The notes under the pieces: model-generated | Databases searched by the model: none | What the model saw: the letters and a program-made list of their open reading frames with translations, nothing else | Told to the model about the DNA's origin: nothing | Position numbers and translations under genes: made by a program | Shown: one piece after another, positions 7,074-14,116 of the stretch | How the letters are laid out: each line of letters opens with the position of its first letter | Numbering within the stretch: the first letter of the stretch is position 1 | Assembly: GCA_946183625.1 (NCBI GenBank) | Contig: CAMHCL010000011.1 | Span: forward strand, 1-22,925 | From: an uncultured Lachnospiraceae bacterium | GTDB lineage: Bacteria; Bacillota; Clostridia; Lachnospirales; Lachnospiraceae | Reading direction: 5' to 3' | Length of the DNA: 22,925 nucleotides

Positions 7074-8837
7074 TTACCGTCTGACAATATCTACCATGAA
7101 GATGTTCATGCCAAATGAAAACTGATATGAAGTATTCTCCGCAAAGCCCTTAACTATACTTATGGATGCATCCTTAATAAGATCCTTTTTTTCTTCATCA
7201 TAGAAATGAAATCTCTTCAGTGGATCAAATTGAGGCGAATTATCCTGAAAGACCAGTCTGGTTAGTTCTCCATCTGTTCCCACAAAAAGACTTATCATCA
7301 GATTCCTTTTCCTGACTATATCTGCATGTTCCAGAAGTGTGGTGATATTTTCCTCTGCCAGAAGCCTGCAGGCTATGGCACTCTTCTTATCCATATTATT
7401 TCGATCACAGAAAACACTTACACTTTCCAGCACGCTGTCTAACTGGGTCAGATCAGTAACATAGAAGTTCTCACTATCCGTAAATGTAGTTGAGCCATCA
7501 TACCATAACAGATCCAGTTTTTTCCTCTTCTGCTTCCAGCTCTTATAAGCACTGAGACCTATAACTACCAGTCCTCCCAGTATCGCGGATACAGGGAAAC
7601 ACATCCACACGCCTCTGACTCCAAACAAACCGCCTAATATAAATATAGCTGCTATAGCAATAACAAATTCTCTGAGTATGAATAATACAAATGTTGTCTT
7701 TACTCTCTTCAGACATTGATAGAATCTAAGTATTATCTGAAGTGGATTAACGATCATAATATAAACTGCATATATTCTTATGGCTGCAATCGCAAGTGGA
7801 AGTCCTTCAATGGTGGAACTAAATGCAAGTGCAATAGGCTTTGCAAATATGAAGAATAAAGCTCCAGAAATAAGGCCTGCAATCTCTCCAACAAGCATAG
7901 CCCATTTTGAAGACATGCTAAGTGCATCTTCGTTCTCTTCTCCTGCATACAGGCTTCCTATCATCATAGAAGCGCTCATAAAACCGGATGTTATGAAATC
8001 AACAAGCCCACATGAAGCAAAAAGAACTGATATTGCTGTGGAACCATTCAGTCCGCCTAATACATAAGACTGCTTTACTATGATACTATTTCGTACCGAC
8101 TCCAAGACAACAAGAATACAGCTGTTGATTCCGAAACGAAGTACATTTGACAATATCCTGATATCTGAATGTGAAAATGAGAAGCTGACGAAATGTGTTC
8201 TTATGATGGATAAAAAGAGATATGCTGCACTGATCCATTGGGCGATGGATGTTGCAACACCAATTCCCATAACGTCTGTGTGAAATACCATTACTGCCAC
8301 AAGGTCGAACCCAAGATTCATCGCCGCATTCAGGATTGAAGAAAATACCACGCGCTTGGATGAACCTGCCAGCTGCAGATATGAGGATAGAAATGGAATT
8401 AGCAGGGATGGGATAAAGCCCAGAGTGAGTCCCTTAAGATAACGTGCCGTTTCCATTATCAGATCTTCATCATCTGATATCATTCCAGCAATCTGATGAT
8501 TGAAGAGCAATATGGAAACCATCAGAATGATGGCAATCATAACCAATGTGGTGATACAGAGCCTGAAAGTCTCATTAACCTTAGAGAGTTTTCCCTGACC
8601 CATGTAATTACCAGCAGTTGCTCCGCCACCTATAGAGAAAAGTGTACGAACGGATGATAACAGATATGTAACAGGTGTTGTAAAGCCTATTACAGAGATC
8701 ATATTAGCGCTATAACAATTTCCTATAACTACGCCATTTATTATGCCACTTAAAAATGGGATGAGTGATGCAAGAATCTGTGCAGGAAGTATTGCAAGAA
8801 ATGCATCTCTTGTGATTTGTCTCGATTTATTATCCAT
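7074..8837 (-). CDS. MATE-family multidrug/metabolite exporter fused to a HATPase-like domain
   Basis: A 587-residue membrane protein. About the first 440 residues form a MATE transporter of roughly 12 membrane segments (early motifs FLAILPAQILASLIPFLSG and GGGATAGNYMGQGKL), expected to export a small molecule using a cation gradient. The last ~110 residues look like a histidine-kinase/RsbW-type ATPase domain. They have an N-box-like LLAEENITTLLEHA, a G1-like VFQDNSPQFDPL, and a C-terminal strand pattern SIVKGFAENTSYQF...GMNIFMVDI. The frame is open to 8855. The start at 8837 is preferred because AGGAC precedes it and because the promoter would leave only about 13 untranslated bases before 8855. 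As first gene of the operon it probably exports the pathway product. The role of the ATPase-like tail is unknown. Confidence 0.85.
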   Translation of the reverse strand: MDNKSRQITRDAFLAILPAQILASLIPFLSGIINGVVIGNCYSANMISVIGFTTPVTYLLSSVRTLFSIGGGATAGNYMGQGKLSKVNETFRLCITTLVMIAIILMVSILLFNHQIAGMISDDEDLIMETARYLKGLTLGFIPSLLIPFLSSYLQLAGSSKRVVFSSILNAAMNLGFDLVAVMVFHTDVMGIGVATSIAQWISAAYLFLSIIRTHFVSFSFSHSDIRILSNVLRFGINSCILVVLESVRNSIIVKQSYVLGGLNGSTAISVLFASCGLVDFITSGFMSASMMIGSLYAGEENEDALSMSSKWAMLVGEIAGLISGALFFIFAKPIALAFSSTIEGLPLAIAAIRIYAVYIMIVNPLQIILRFYQCLKRVKTTFVLFILREFVIAIAAIFILGGLFGVRGVWMCFPVSAILGGLVVIGLSAYKSWKQKRKKLDLLWYDGSTTFTDSENFYVTDLTQLDSVLESVSVFCDRNNMDKKSAIACRLLAEENITTLLEHADIVRKRNLMISLFVGTDGELTRLVFQDNSPQFDPLKRFHFYDEEKKDLIKDASISIVKGFAENTSYQFSFGMNIFMVDIVRR

Positions 8838-8854
8838 TGTCCTAGTCCCAATCA

Positions 8855-8875
8855 TTATAAGATTTACATCTATAA
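8855..8875 (-). promoter_or_regulatory. Imperfect inverted repeat at the operon start site, candidate operator
   Basis: The minus strand reads TTATAGAT, GTAA, ATCTTATAA. The arms match over 8 bases apart from one extra T. It begins at the last base of the -10 box and spans the expected transcription start (about 8868), where a repressor would block initiation. AT-rich inverted repeats can arise by chance, so this is tentative. Confidence 0.35.
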
Positions 8876-8903
8876 TTTTATGATTTTAAGACTTGTCTGT
8901 CAA
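8875..8903 (-). promoter_or_regulatory. Strong sigma-A promoter of the carrier-protein operon
   Basis: TTGACA (8898-8903, a perfect -35) and TAAAAT (8875-8880) are separated by exactly 17 bases. It lies just downstream of the rpsB-tsf terminator, so the operon from 8837 to 448 should be its own transcription unit. The 5' leader to the preferred start is about 31 bases, too short for a riboswitch. Confidence 0.8.
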
Positions 8904-8916
8904 ATGTAGATACAAT

Positions 8917-8952
8917 AAAAAAGGAAGCCACACCATTTCTGATATGACTTCC
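8917..8952 (-). terminator. Rho-independent terminator of rpsB-tsf
   Basis: On the minus strand a 13-bp stem (GGAAGTCATATCA with TGGTGTGGCTTCC, including three G-T wobbles) closes a GAAA tetraloop and is followed by TTTTTTATT. It begins 33 bases after the tsf stop codon. This is a textbook intrinsic terminator. Confidence 0.93.
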
Positions 8953-8985
8953 ATAAAACACATTTTATAATCTGTCAGGTGTAGA

Positions 8986-10086
8986 TTACTGACCCATCTG
9001 AGCTGCAACTTCTGCTGCGAAGTCTTCGTTCTTCTTCTCAAGTCCTTCACCTGTCTCGAAGCGGATGAACTTCTTGATCTCGAACTTGCAGCCATTGTCC
9101 TTAGCAACCTTAGCTACATACTGACCTACGTTCTCCTTGTCCTCAGCCTTTACATAAACCTGATCTACAAGGCAGATCTCCTTAAGGTGCTTAGCAAAAC
9201 GTCCTTCTACAAGACCAGCGAAGATCTTGTTATCAAGGTACTCAGCCTTATGAGTATCAGCGATATCTCTAAGTGCCTGGATACCTTCAGCTGAAAGGAA
9301 GTTGAAGAGGAACTTGTTGTTCTTCTGCTCTTCGTAAGCAGCCTTATCCTCATCACCCCACTTATTTGACTCAATAGCTTCTGTAATGATGCCATTTAAG
9401 ATTGGCTTTGGAAGAGATGCTGGATCAGCAAGTGCGCTTGATACAACGATTTCCCTCTCCTTAGCTAATATATCTTCAGAGATTTCATTTCTGTTTACAT
9501 ACTGTGGGTTCATAGCAGCAATCTGCATAGCTACGTTCTTCATAGCCTCTTCTACAGCATCATTTGCATTATCGCACTCTGCTTCTACAAGAACACCGAT
9601 CTTTCCACCCATGTGGATGTATGATACAACAACATCACCAGTGATCTTCTCAAATCTACGGATTGTAAGGTTCTCACCGATCTTAGCAACCATAGCCTTG
9701 TGATGCTCTTCAACTGTTGTAGATGCATCAATATCAGATGTTGCAGCCATGAATGCAGCCATATCTGCATAATCATTGTTGTTGATCTGTGTAGCAAGTG
9801 CATTTACATATGTCTGGAATACTTCGTTCTTAGCAACGAAGTCTGTCTCTGAATTAACTTCGATGATTGTAGCTGTCTTAGCATCCTCTGAAACAACTGT
9901 TGCAACAATACCTTCTGCTGCAATTCTACCAGCCTTCTTCTCAGCTGTTGCAAGACCCTTCTTACGAAGGAATTCTACAGCACCATCAAAATCACCATCT
10001 GTCTCTGTAAGAGCCTTCTTGCAATCCATCATGCCGGCTCCTGTCATTTCTCTTAACTTCTTAACGTCAGCAGCTGTAATAGCCAT
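8986..10086 (-). CDS. tsf: Translation elongation factor Ts, with an internal extension
   Basis: EF-Ts is the guanine nucleotide exchange factor that recycles EF-Tu-GDP. The N-terminal UBA-like domain starts MAITAADVKKLREMTGAGMM with the family KKAL segment. The EF-Tu contact motif TDFVAKN lies at residues 81-87, and the C-terminal FIRFETGEGLEKK with DFAAEVAAQ is conserved. At 366 residues it is longer than the usual 280-310. The extra length lies between KERE (209-212) and VEGR (293-296), about 81 residues where E. coli has about 20. The start has AGGAGGAAATAGAA before ATG. It follows rpsB by 74 bases and ends at a strong terminator, so the two form an operon. Confidence 0.97.
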   Translation of the reverse strand: MAITAADVKKLREMTGAGMMDCKKALTETDGDFDGAVEFLRKKGLATAEKKAGRIAAEGIVATVVSEDAKTATIIEVNSETDFVAKNEVFQTYVNALATQINNNDYADMAAFMAATSDIDASTTVEEHHKAMVAKIGENLTIRRFEKITGDVVVSYIHMGGKIGVLVEAECDNANDAVEEAMKNVAMQIAAMNPQYVNRNEISEDILAKEREIVVSSALADPASLPKPILNGIITEAIESNKWGDEDKAAYEEQKNNKFLFNFLSAEGIQALRDIADTHKAEYLDNKIFAGLVEGRFAKHLKEICLVDQVYVKAEDKENVGQYVAKVAKDNGCKFEIKKFIRFETGEGLEKKNEDFAAEVAAQMGQ

Positions 10087-10160
10087 TTCTATTTCCTCCT
10101 AATCATATCTATTCAGACTACATTTTACCTGTAGTATATATCAAAACTTCAATCTAAGGA

Positions 10161-10895
10161 TTATTCAGCATCCTCAGCTGTCTCAGCAGCCTCTTCCTCA
10201 GCTACATCATCAGAACCTTCGCTTGCTTCGATAACAGCATCAGCGAGTTTAGAAACGATAAGCTTTACTGCACGGATAGCATCATCATTTCCAGGAATTA
10301 CATAATCAAGCTCTTCTGGATCACAGTTTGTATCAGCGATACCGATAAGAGGAATGTTAAGTGCATGTGCTTCCTGAACACAGATTCTTTCCTTGTGTGG
10401 GTCAACTACGAAAATGATGTCAGGCAGAGCCTTCATCTCCTTAATACCACCAAGGTTCTTCTGGAGCTTCTCCATCTCCTTCTTTATAAGAACAACTTCT
10501 TTCTTAGGAAGTGATTCAAATGTGCCATCAGCTTCCATCTTCTCATACTTCTTAAGTGTTTCAATTCTTGACTGGATTGTCTTGAAGTTTGTAAGCATAC
10601 CACCAAGCCATCTCTGGTTTACGAAGTACATACCACAACGCTCTGCTTCTGACTGAATAGAATCCTGAGCCTGCTTCTTAGTACCTACGAAAAGTATCTT
10701 ACCACCGTTAGCAACTGTATCGAATACTGCCTTGTAAGCCTCGTCCATCTTGCCAACTGTCTTCTGAAGATCAATGATGTGAATATTATTACGCTCTGTG
10801 TAAATATACTCATCCATCTTAGGGTTCCATCTTCTTGTCTGGTGACCGAAGTGAACACCTGCCTCAAGTAACTGCTTCATTGAAATAACGCTCAT
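10161..10895 (-). CDS. rpsB: 30S ribosomal protein S2
   Basis: A structural protein of the small ribosomal subunit, 244 residues. It begins MSVISMKQLLEAGVHFGHQTRRWNPKM, the S2 signature, and contains ILFVGTKKQAQDSI, NQRWLGGMLTNFKT and PDIIFVVDPHKE. The C-terminus is an acidic Glu/Ala/Asp tail, common in Firmicute S2. The start has a strong CCAGGAGGT 8 bases upstream. It is co-transcribed with tsf. A promoter-leader region of about 195 bases precedes it (separate entries). Confidence 0.98.
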   Translation of the reverse strand: MSVISMKQLLEAGVHFGHQTRRWNPKMDEYIYTERNNIHIIDLQKTVGKMDEAYKAVFDTVANGGKILFVGTKKQAQDSIQSEAERCGMYFVNQRWLGGMLTNFKTIQSRIETLKKYEKMEADGTFESLPKKEVVLIKKEMEKLQKNLGGIKEMKALPDIIFVVDPHKERICVQEAHALNIPLIGIADTNCDPEELDYVIPGNDDAIRAVKLIVSKLADAVIEASEGSDDVAEEEAAETAEDAE

Positions 10896-11026
10896 AATTT
10901 ACCTCCTGGTTTTCCTTCTGCAGAATCATCTGTCATATGTGAGATCACCGCAAGCGTCTACAGTAACACCGAACCACATGATCATCTGCATGATTAATAT
11001 TTACTACGGTCCAAAAGACCGCGCAA
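10896..11026 (-). promoter_or_regulatory. rpsB promoter and leader region with possible structured RNA
   Basis: A candidate promoter, TTGCGC (11021-11026), 17 bases, TAAATA (10998-11003), would give a leader of about 96 bases before rpsB. The promoter spacer holds a 5-bp inverted repeat, CGGTC-TTTTG-GACCG (11007-11021). The leader has complementary segments (CATGTG near 10977 with CACATATG near 10939; TGCAG with CTGCA) and a repeated CAGATGAT, which could fold into an autoregulatory structure. Regulation of rpsB by S2 is known in E. coli; here it is only inferred. Confidence 0.45.
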
Positions 11027-11043
11027 AGTAGATAGTAACATAA

Positions 11044-11081
11044 ATAAAAAGCGAATGCAAGCATAATCCACTTGCATTCGC
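11044..11081 (-). terminator. Rho-independent terminator after the MltG-like gene
   Basis: A perfect 11-bp stem (GCGAATGCAAG / CTTGCATTCGC, 11051-11061 and 11071-11081) with a 9-base loop is followed on the minus strand by TTTTTATTTATG. It lies about 10 bases after the stop of the upstream gene and separates the codY group from rpsB-tsf. Confidence 0.9.
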
Positions 11082-11091
11082 AGTATTATTT

Positions 11092-11676
11092 TTATTCAGC
11101 CGGTGTAGTGATGATCTTGGCTATATCCTTGTCAGATGCACCTGCAGGTATGTCATATGTACCTACGATTATCTTGCTCTCATAACCATTCTCGATAAGG
11201 AATTCGTTGTACTTAACATCATCCTTTATAACGCCAGCTTTCTTAAGAACAGCTGAAACCTCTTCGGAACCCATACCACTGCTGATAGTAATGGTTGCTC
11301 CCTTCTTGGAATCATTCTTATCATCAGCTGCTTCAGTTGTCTCTTCAGTAGTCTTCTCTGTGGTAGCTTCCTCTGTTGTGGCTTCCTCAGTAGCCTTCTC
11401 TGTGGTAGCTTCCTCTGTCTTCTCCTCAGTAGCCTTTTCTGTAGTAGCTTCTTCTGTTGTGGCCTCTGTCTTCTCTTCAGTCTTCTTCTCAGTTGTGGCC
11501 TCTTCAGTAGTAGCTTCTGTCTGCTTCTCTGTAGTTGCCTCAGTTGTAACAGCTTCAGTTGTTACTTTATTATCCTTAGCCGAGGAATTGTTTCCGGTTT
11601 TAAATGCTGCAAACATTACCAATGATGCAATAACAAGTCCGATACCTATTCCTCTTAATAAATATTTCTTATTCAT
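11092..11676 (-). CDS. Small membrane-anchored protein with Thr/Glu repeat and MltG N-terminal-like domain
   Basis: A 194-residue protein. Residues 6-25 are a single membrane segment or uncleaved signal anchor. Residues 39-116 are a low-complexity Thr/Glu/Ala spacer (units such as TTEEATTEK), probably a linker across the cell wall. Residues 127-190 (ISSGMGSEEVSAVLKKAGVI, then IIVGTYDIPAGASDKDIAKI) resemble the LysM-like subdomain that precedes the catalytic domain in endolytic transglycosylase MltG/YceG. The lytic transglycosylase catalytic domain itself is absent, so cell-wall cleavage is not expected. The ATG directly follows the TAA of the upstream gene, which implies tight coupling. Its function is unknown; a role near peptidoglycan is an inference. 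Confidence 0.75.
   Translation of the reverse strand: MNKKYLLRGIGIGLVIASLVMFAAFKTGNNSSAKDNKVTTEAVTTEATTEKQTEATTEEATTEKKTEEKTEATTEEATTEKATEEKTEEATTEKATEEATTEEATTEKTTEETTEAADDKNDSKKGATITISSGMGSEEVSAVLKKAGVIKDDVKYNEFLIENGYESKIIVGTYDIPAGASDKDIAKIITTPAE
11329..11562 (-). repeat. Thr/Glu-rich coding repeat tract
   Basis: About 78 codons made almost only of Thr, Glu, Ala and Lys, in irregular units of 6 to 10 residues (TTEEATTEK, TEEKTEEA). At the DNA level the minus strand repeats GAAGCTACCACAGAG-like 12-15 base blocks. Repeat number is likely to vary between strains by slippage (inference). Confidence 0.7.
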
Positions 11677-13215
11677 TTAGTTATCTCCCTGATGCTTGTC
11701 AATGATAAACTTTACTTCACTTACTCCCAGTCCGATGACCTTTGATATCTCAATGATACTGAATCCTGCATCGTACATTTCCATAATGTTACCAACTGTA
11801 TCACCATCAGATATATCGATTCCTTCTCTGTCAAGCATATCCTCAAGGTCTTCAGCACCCTGCATAGCTTCAAGCTTAGAGATTTCGTCTTCATCTATAT
11901 CATCAGAAATATCATTCTCTGGCTTAAGGTCCTCAACTTCAGGTTCTTCCTTCTTCTTGGACTTCTTTTCCTTCTTAGCCTTCTTTTCTTTCTTTGGCTT
12001 TCTTCCTCGTCTGCCCTTCTTTACAGGCTCTTCCTCTTCTTCAGCTTCTGCAGGAGCTTCCTCTTCTGGCTCTTCCTCAGCTTCAGAAGCAAGTTCATCA
12101 GTCTGATCAGAAGTAAGAACTGTAGTATCACCTTCTGAATCATCAGCCACTCTGTCCATAGGGAAATCAACTACAACTGACTTTTCCTCTTCCTGAATCT
12201 CATTTAACTCAGCTTCTGAAACAGCACTTTCTGTCTCTTCATCGAAAGCTTCTTCTGCCTCAGCCTCTTCGGCTTCTTCAGCTGCATCTTCTGGCTCAAC
12301 CTCTTCATCCTCTTCAACTACGTCTTCTGCCTCAACCTCTTCTGCTTCTTCAGCTGCATCTTCTGGCTGAACCTCTTCGTCCTCTTCAACTACGTCTTCT
12401 GCCTCAGCCTCTTCAGCTACATCTTCTGCTTCGGCTTCTTCTGCCTCGGCCTCTTCAGCAACCTCTTCTGCTGCGTCCTCAGCTTCCTCTTCTGCCTCGG
12501 CTTCTTCAGCAACCTCTTCTGCTACTTCTTCAGCTTCTGTTTCTTCTGCTGCAGGAATTTCATCCTCAGCCACATCCTCAGCTACCTCTTCAGGTATTTC
12601 ATCAGATTCATCAGCTGCAGGAGCAGCCTCAGCCTTCGCAGCTACAGCAGCTGCTGCGATTGAAGCCGCAGCTTCAACCTGCATTGTCTCAATCTCAGCC
12701 TTCTTCTCATCCAGCTTCTGAGACATTTCATCGATCTCAGCCTTCATCTTCTCAAGTCCGGCCTTGTACTCATCTACCAGATTCAGGGATACCTTCATAT
12801 CCTTCTCTTTCTCGATGATCATATTATAAACTGAATTTACTTCATTCTTATTCTTCTCAATATCAGAATTAAGTTCTTCATATCTCTGATCCAGCTTCTC
12901 TATCTCAGAGTTTCCTGCATCACTGATCCTGTTGATATTCTCATCAACCTTACCTGATACAAGTCTGTCAGTCTTCTTAACTTCTTCATCTATAGCATCA
13001 CTGATCTTCTGTGATACATTATCACGAACCTTAGACTTGCTATATTCATTCATATAGTTGTCTGTAATCTTACGTAGATGCTTCTTATCAGCTTCTGTAA
13101 GCTCTGTCTTAAGGTTAGGATTAATCTGCTGCTGTACATCATCCTTTGTAAGTGAAAAACTAACAAAGATTGCGATTATTCCTATTATTAATAATATAAT
13201 GGTTACTAATGTCAT
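11677..13215 (-). CDS. SwrB-like membrane coiled-coil protein with C-terminal DUF6115-type helix-turn-helix
   Basis: A 512-residue protein. Residues 2-21 are one N-terminal membrane segment, and residues 40-180 a charged coiled coil. Residues 200-370 are an extreme Glu/Ala/Asp-rich region, followed by a Lys-rich block around KKGRRGRKPKKEKKAKKEKK. The last 38 residues (MYDAGFSIIEISKVIGLGVS) form a helix-turn-helix-like module seen in DUF6115/SwrB proteins. In Bacillus subtilis swrB lies at the end of the fla/che operon just before rpsB and promotes flagellar export assembly; this gene holds that position. The start at 13215 has AAGGGG 9 bases upstream, 6 bases after the codY stop. No flagellar gene is present in the window, so its present role is unclear. 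The family call comes from pattern and position. Confidence 0.7.
   Translation of the reverse strand: MTLVTIILLIIGIIAIFVSFSLTKDDVQQQINPNLKTELTEADKKHLRKITDNYMNEYSKSKVRDNVSQKISDAIDEEVKKTDRLVSGKVDENINRISDAGNSEIEKLDQRYEELNSDIEKNKNEVNSVYNMIIEKEKDMKVSLNLVDEYKAGLEKMKAEIDEMSQKLDEKKAEIETMQVEAAASIAAAAVAAKAEAAPAADESDEIPEEVAEDVAEDEIPAAEETEAEEVAEEVAEEAEAEEEAEDAAEEVAEEAEAEEAEAEDVAEEAEAEDVVEEDEEVQPEDAAEEAEEVEAEDVVEEDEEVEPEDAAEEAEEAEAEEAFDEETESAVSEAELNEIQEEEKSVVVDFPMDRVADDSEGDTTVLTSDQTDELASEAEEEPEEEAPAEAEEEEEPVKKGRRGRKPKKEKKAKKEKKSKKKEEPEVEDLKPENDISDDIDEDEISKLEAMQGAEDLEDMLDREGIDISDGDTVGNIMEMYDAGFSIIEISKVIGLGVSEVKFIIDKHQGDN
12272..12415 (-). repeat. Tandem 72-bp duplication in the acidic region of the SwrB-like gene
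   Basis: Two adjacent 72-base units (12272-12343 and 12344-12415) differ at four positions by eye. Each encodes 24 residues of the EDVVEEDEEVxPEDAAEEAE type. It sits in a longer stretch of imperfect GAAGAGGCNGAG-type repeats. Confidence 0.85.
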
Positions 13216-13221
13216 ATACTT

Positions 13222-13992
13222 TTACCCCTTTATATCAATTCTTTCGTATATCGTATCGTTACAAACTATCAGGTGAGTACCCTTCATGCCTTTGGACCGC
13301 ACGATCAGGATTCCCGCGCCTTCAAGCTTTTGAATAGCATTAACTATTATAGATCTTGTAATACCATATTGTTCAGCTATGCGACTGGCTATGATGGTTC
13401 CTTCCATCTGTCCATCCAGTTCTTTGAATACATAACCGATGGCTTTTCGTTCAGATGCAGATAAGGAACTGAACACCGCATCTATAGCATTCGTTCGACG
13501 TTTCTCCTCCACATCCTCTTCATATATGGATCTCATCATTTCAAGTTCTACAACGGTATTGGCATATTCACATAGAATTATGTCTTCGATCTCAAATTCT
13601 GAATTTGATCTATAGATAAATGTAGTGCCTAATCGCTCACCTGCGAAATCGATAGGCATAACTACCGCAGACAGACCTGAAATAATATCCCCTTCAAATC
13701 CCAACGTAGATAGATTTACATTTTCTTTTGTGGACAGAACTGACAGGAATCTGTCATTCAGCTCCTCATCAATTACCTCACCAATGTTGTCGGTGAGCAT
13801 ATTTGTGAGTGATGATATATCCTCTCTCTCATATATTCCCAGCATCTTACCACGGGCACTGATCACCATGATATTTGCCTCAAGCATATCACCGAGGAGT
13901 TTGCATATATCATTGAAAACCACAACGTATGAACTGTTATTATGTAACAGCCTGCTGATTTTCCTGGTTCTGTCAAGTAACTTAACACTCAT
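13222..13992 (-). CDS. codY: GTP- and branched-chain amino acid-sensing global repressor CodY
   Basis: A 256-residue transcription factor that represses nutrient-limitation genes when GTP and branched-chain amino acids are plentiful. It begins MSVKLLDRTRKISRLLHN like other CodY proteins. The GAF domain covers about residues 1-155. The winged helix-turn-helix lies near the C-terminus, with the diagnostic ASRIAEQYGITRSIIVNAIQ and the SKGMKGTHL segment. The frame is open to 14016, but the start at 13992 is chosen because GGGGTGAT lies 5-6 bases upstream and the length matches the 259-residue B. subtilis protein. It has its own promoter and is followed after 6 bases by the SwrB-like gene, so they are co-transcribed. 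No clear CodY box (AATTTTCWGAAAATT) was seen in the window. Confidence 0.96.
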   Translation of the reverse strand: MSVKLLDRTRKISRLLHNNSSYVVVFNDICKLLGDMLEANIMVISARGKMLGIYEREDISSLTNMLTDNIGEVIDEELNDRFLSVLSTKENVNLSTLGFEGDIISGLSAVVMPIDFAGERLGTTFIYRSNSEFEIEDIILCEYANTVVELEMMRSIYEEDVEEKRRTNAIDAVFSSLSASERKAIGYVFKELDGQMEGTIIASRIAEQYGITRSIIVNAIQKLEGAGILIVRSKGMKGTHLIVCNDTIYERIDIKG

Positions 13993-14053
13993 AACATCAC
14001 CCCGTAAATTCAACATAGTTTAGCTACTACATGTGAAATGTGTGCCATAGATA

Positions 14054-14082
14054 ACTATACCACAATCAAAAACGAGGCTCAA
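14054..14082 (-). promoter_or_regulatory. Sigma-A promoter for codY
   Basis: TTGAGC (14077-14082) and TATAGT (14054-14059) are 17 bases apart in the gap between topA and codY. Transcription would start near 14047, giving a leader of about 55 bases. No terminator hairpin was seen after topA, so read-through from topA is also likely. Confidence 0.65.
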
Positions 14083-14116
14083 TACGAATTGTCAATCTTT
14101 TCAGACTATTTTTAGA

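Noticed and set aside
8838..8985. Riboswitch or attenuator before the transporter operon
   Set aside because: The only strong hairpin belongs to the tsf terminator and lies upstream of the operon promoter; the remaining leader is about 31 bases.
11207..11680. Plus-strand Val/Ser-rich frame opposite the MltG-like gene
   Set aside because: It is the complement of the Thr/Glu repeat; the repetitive composition keeps the opposite frame open. No promoter or ribosome binding site was seen.
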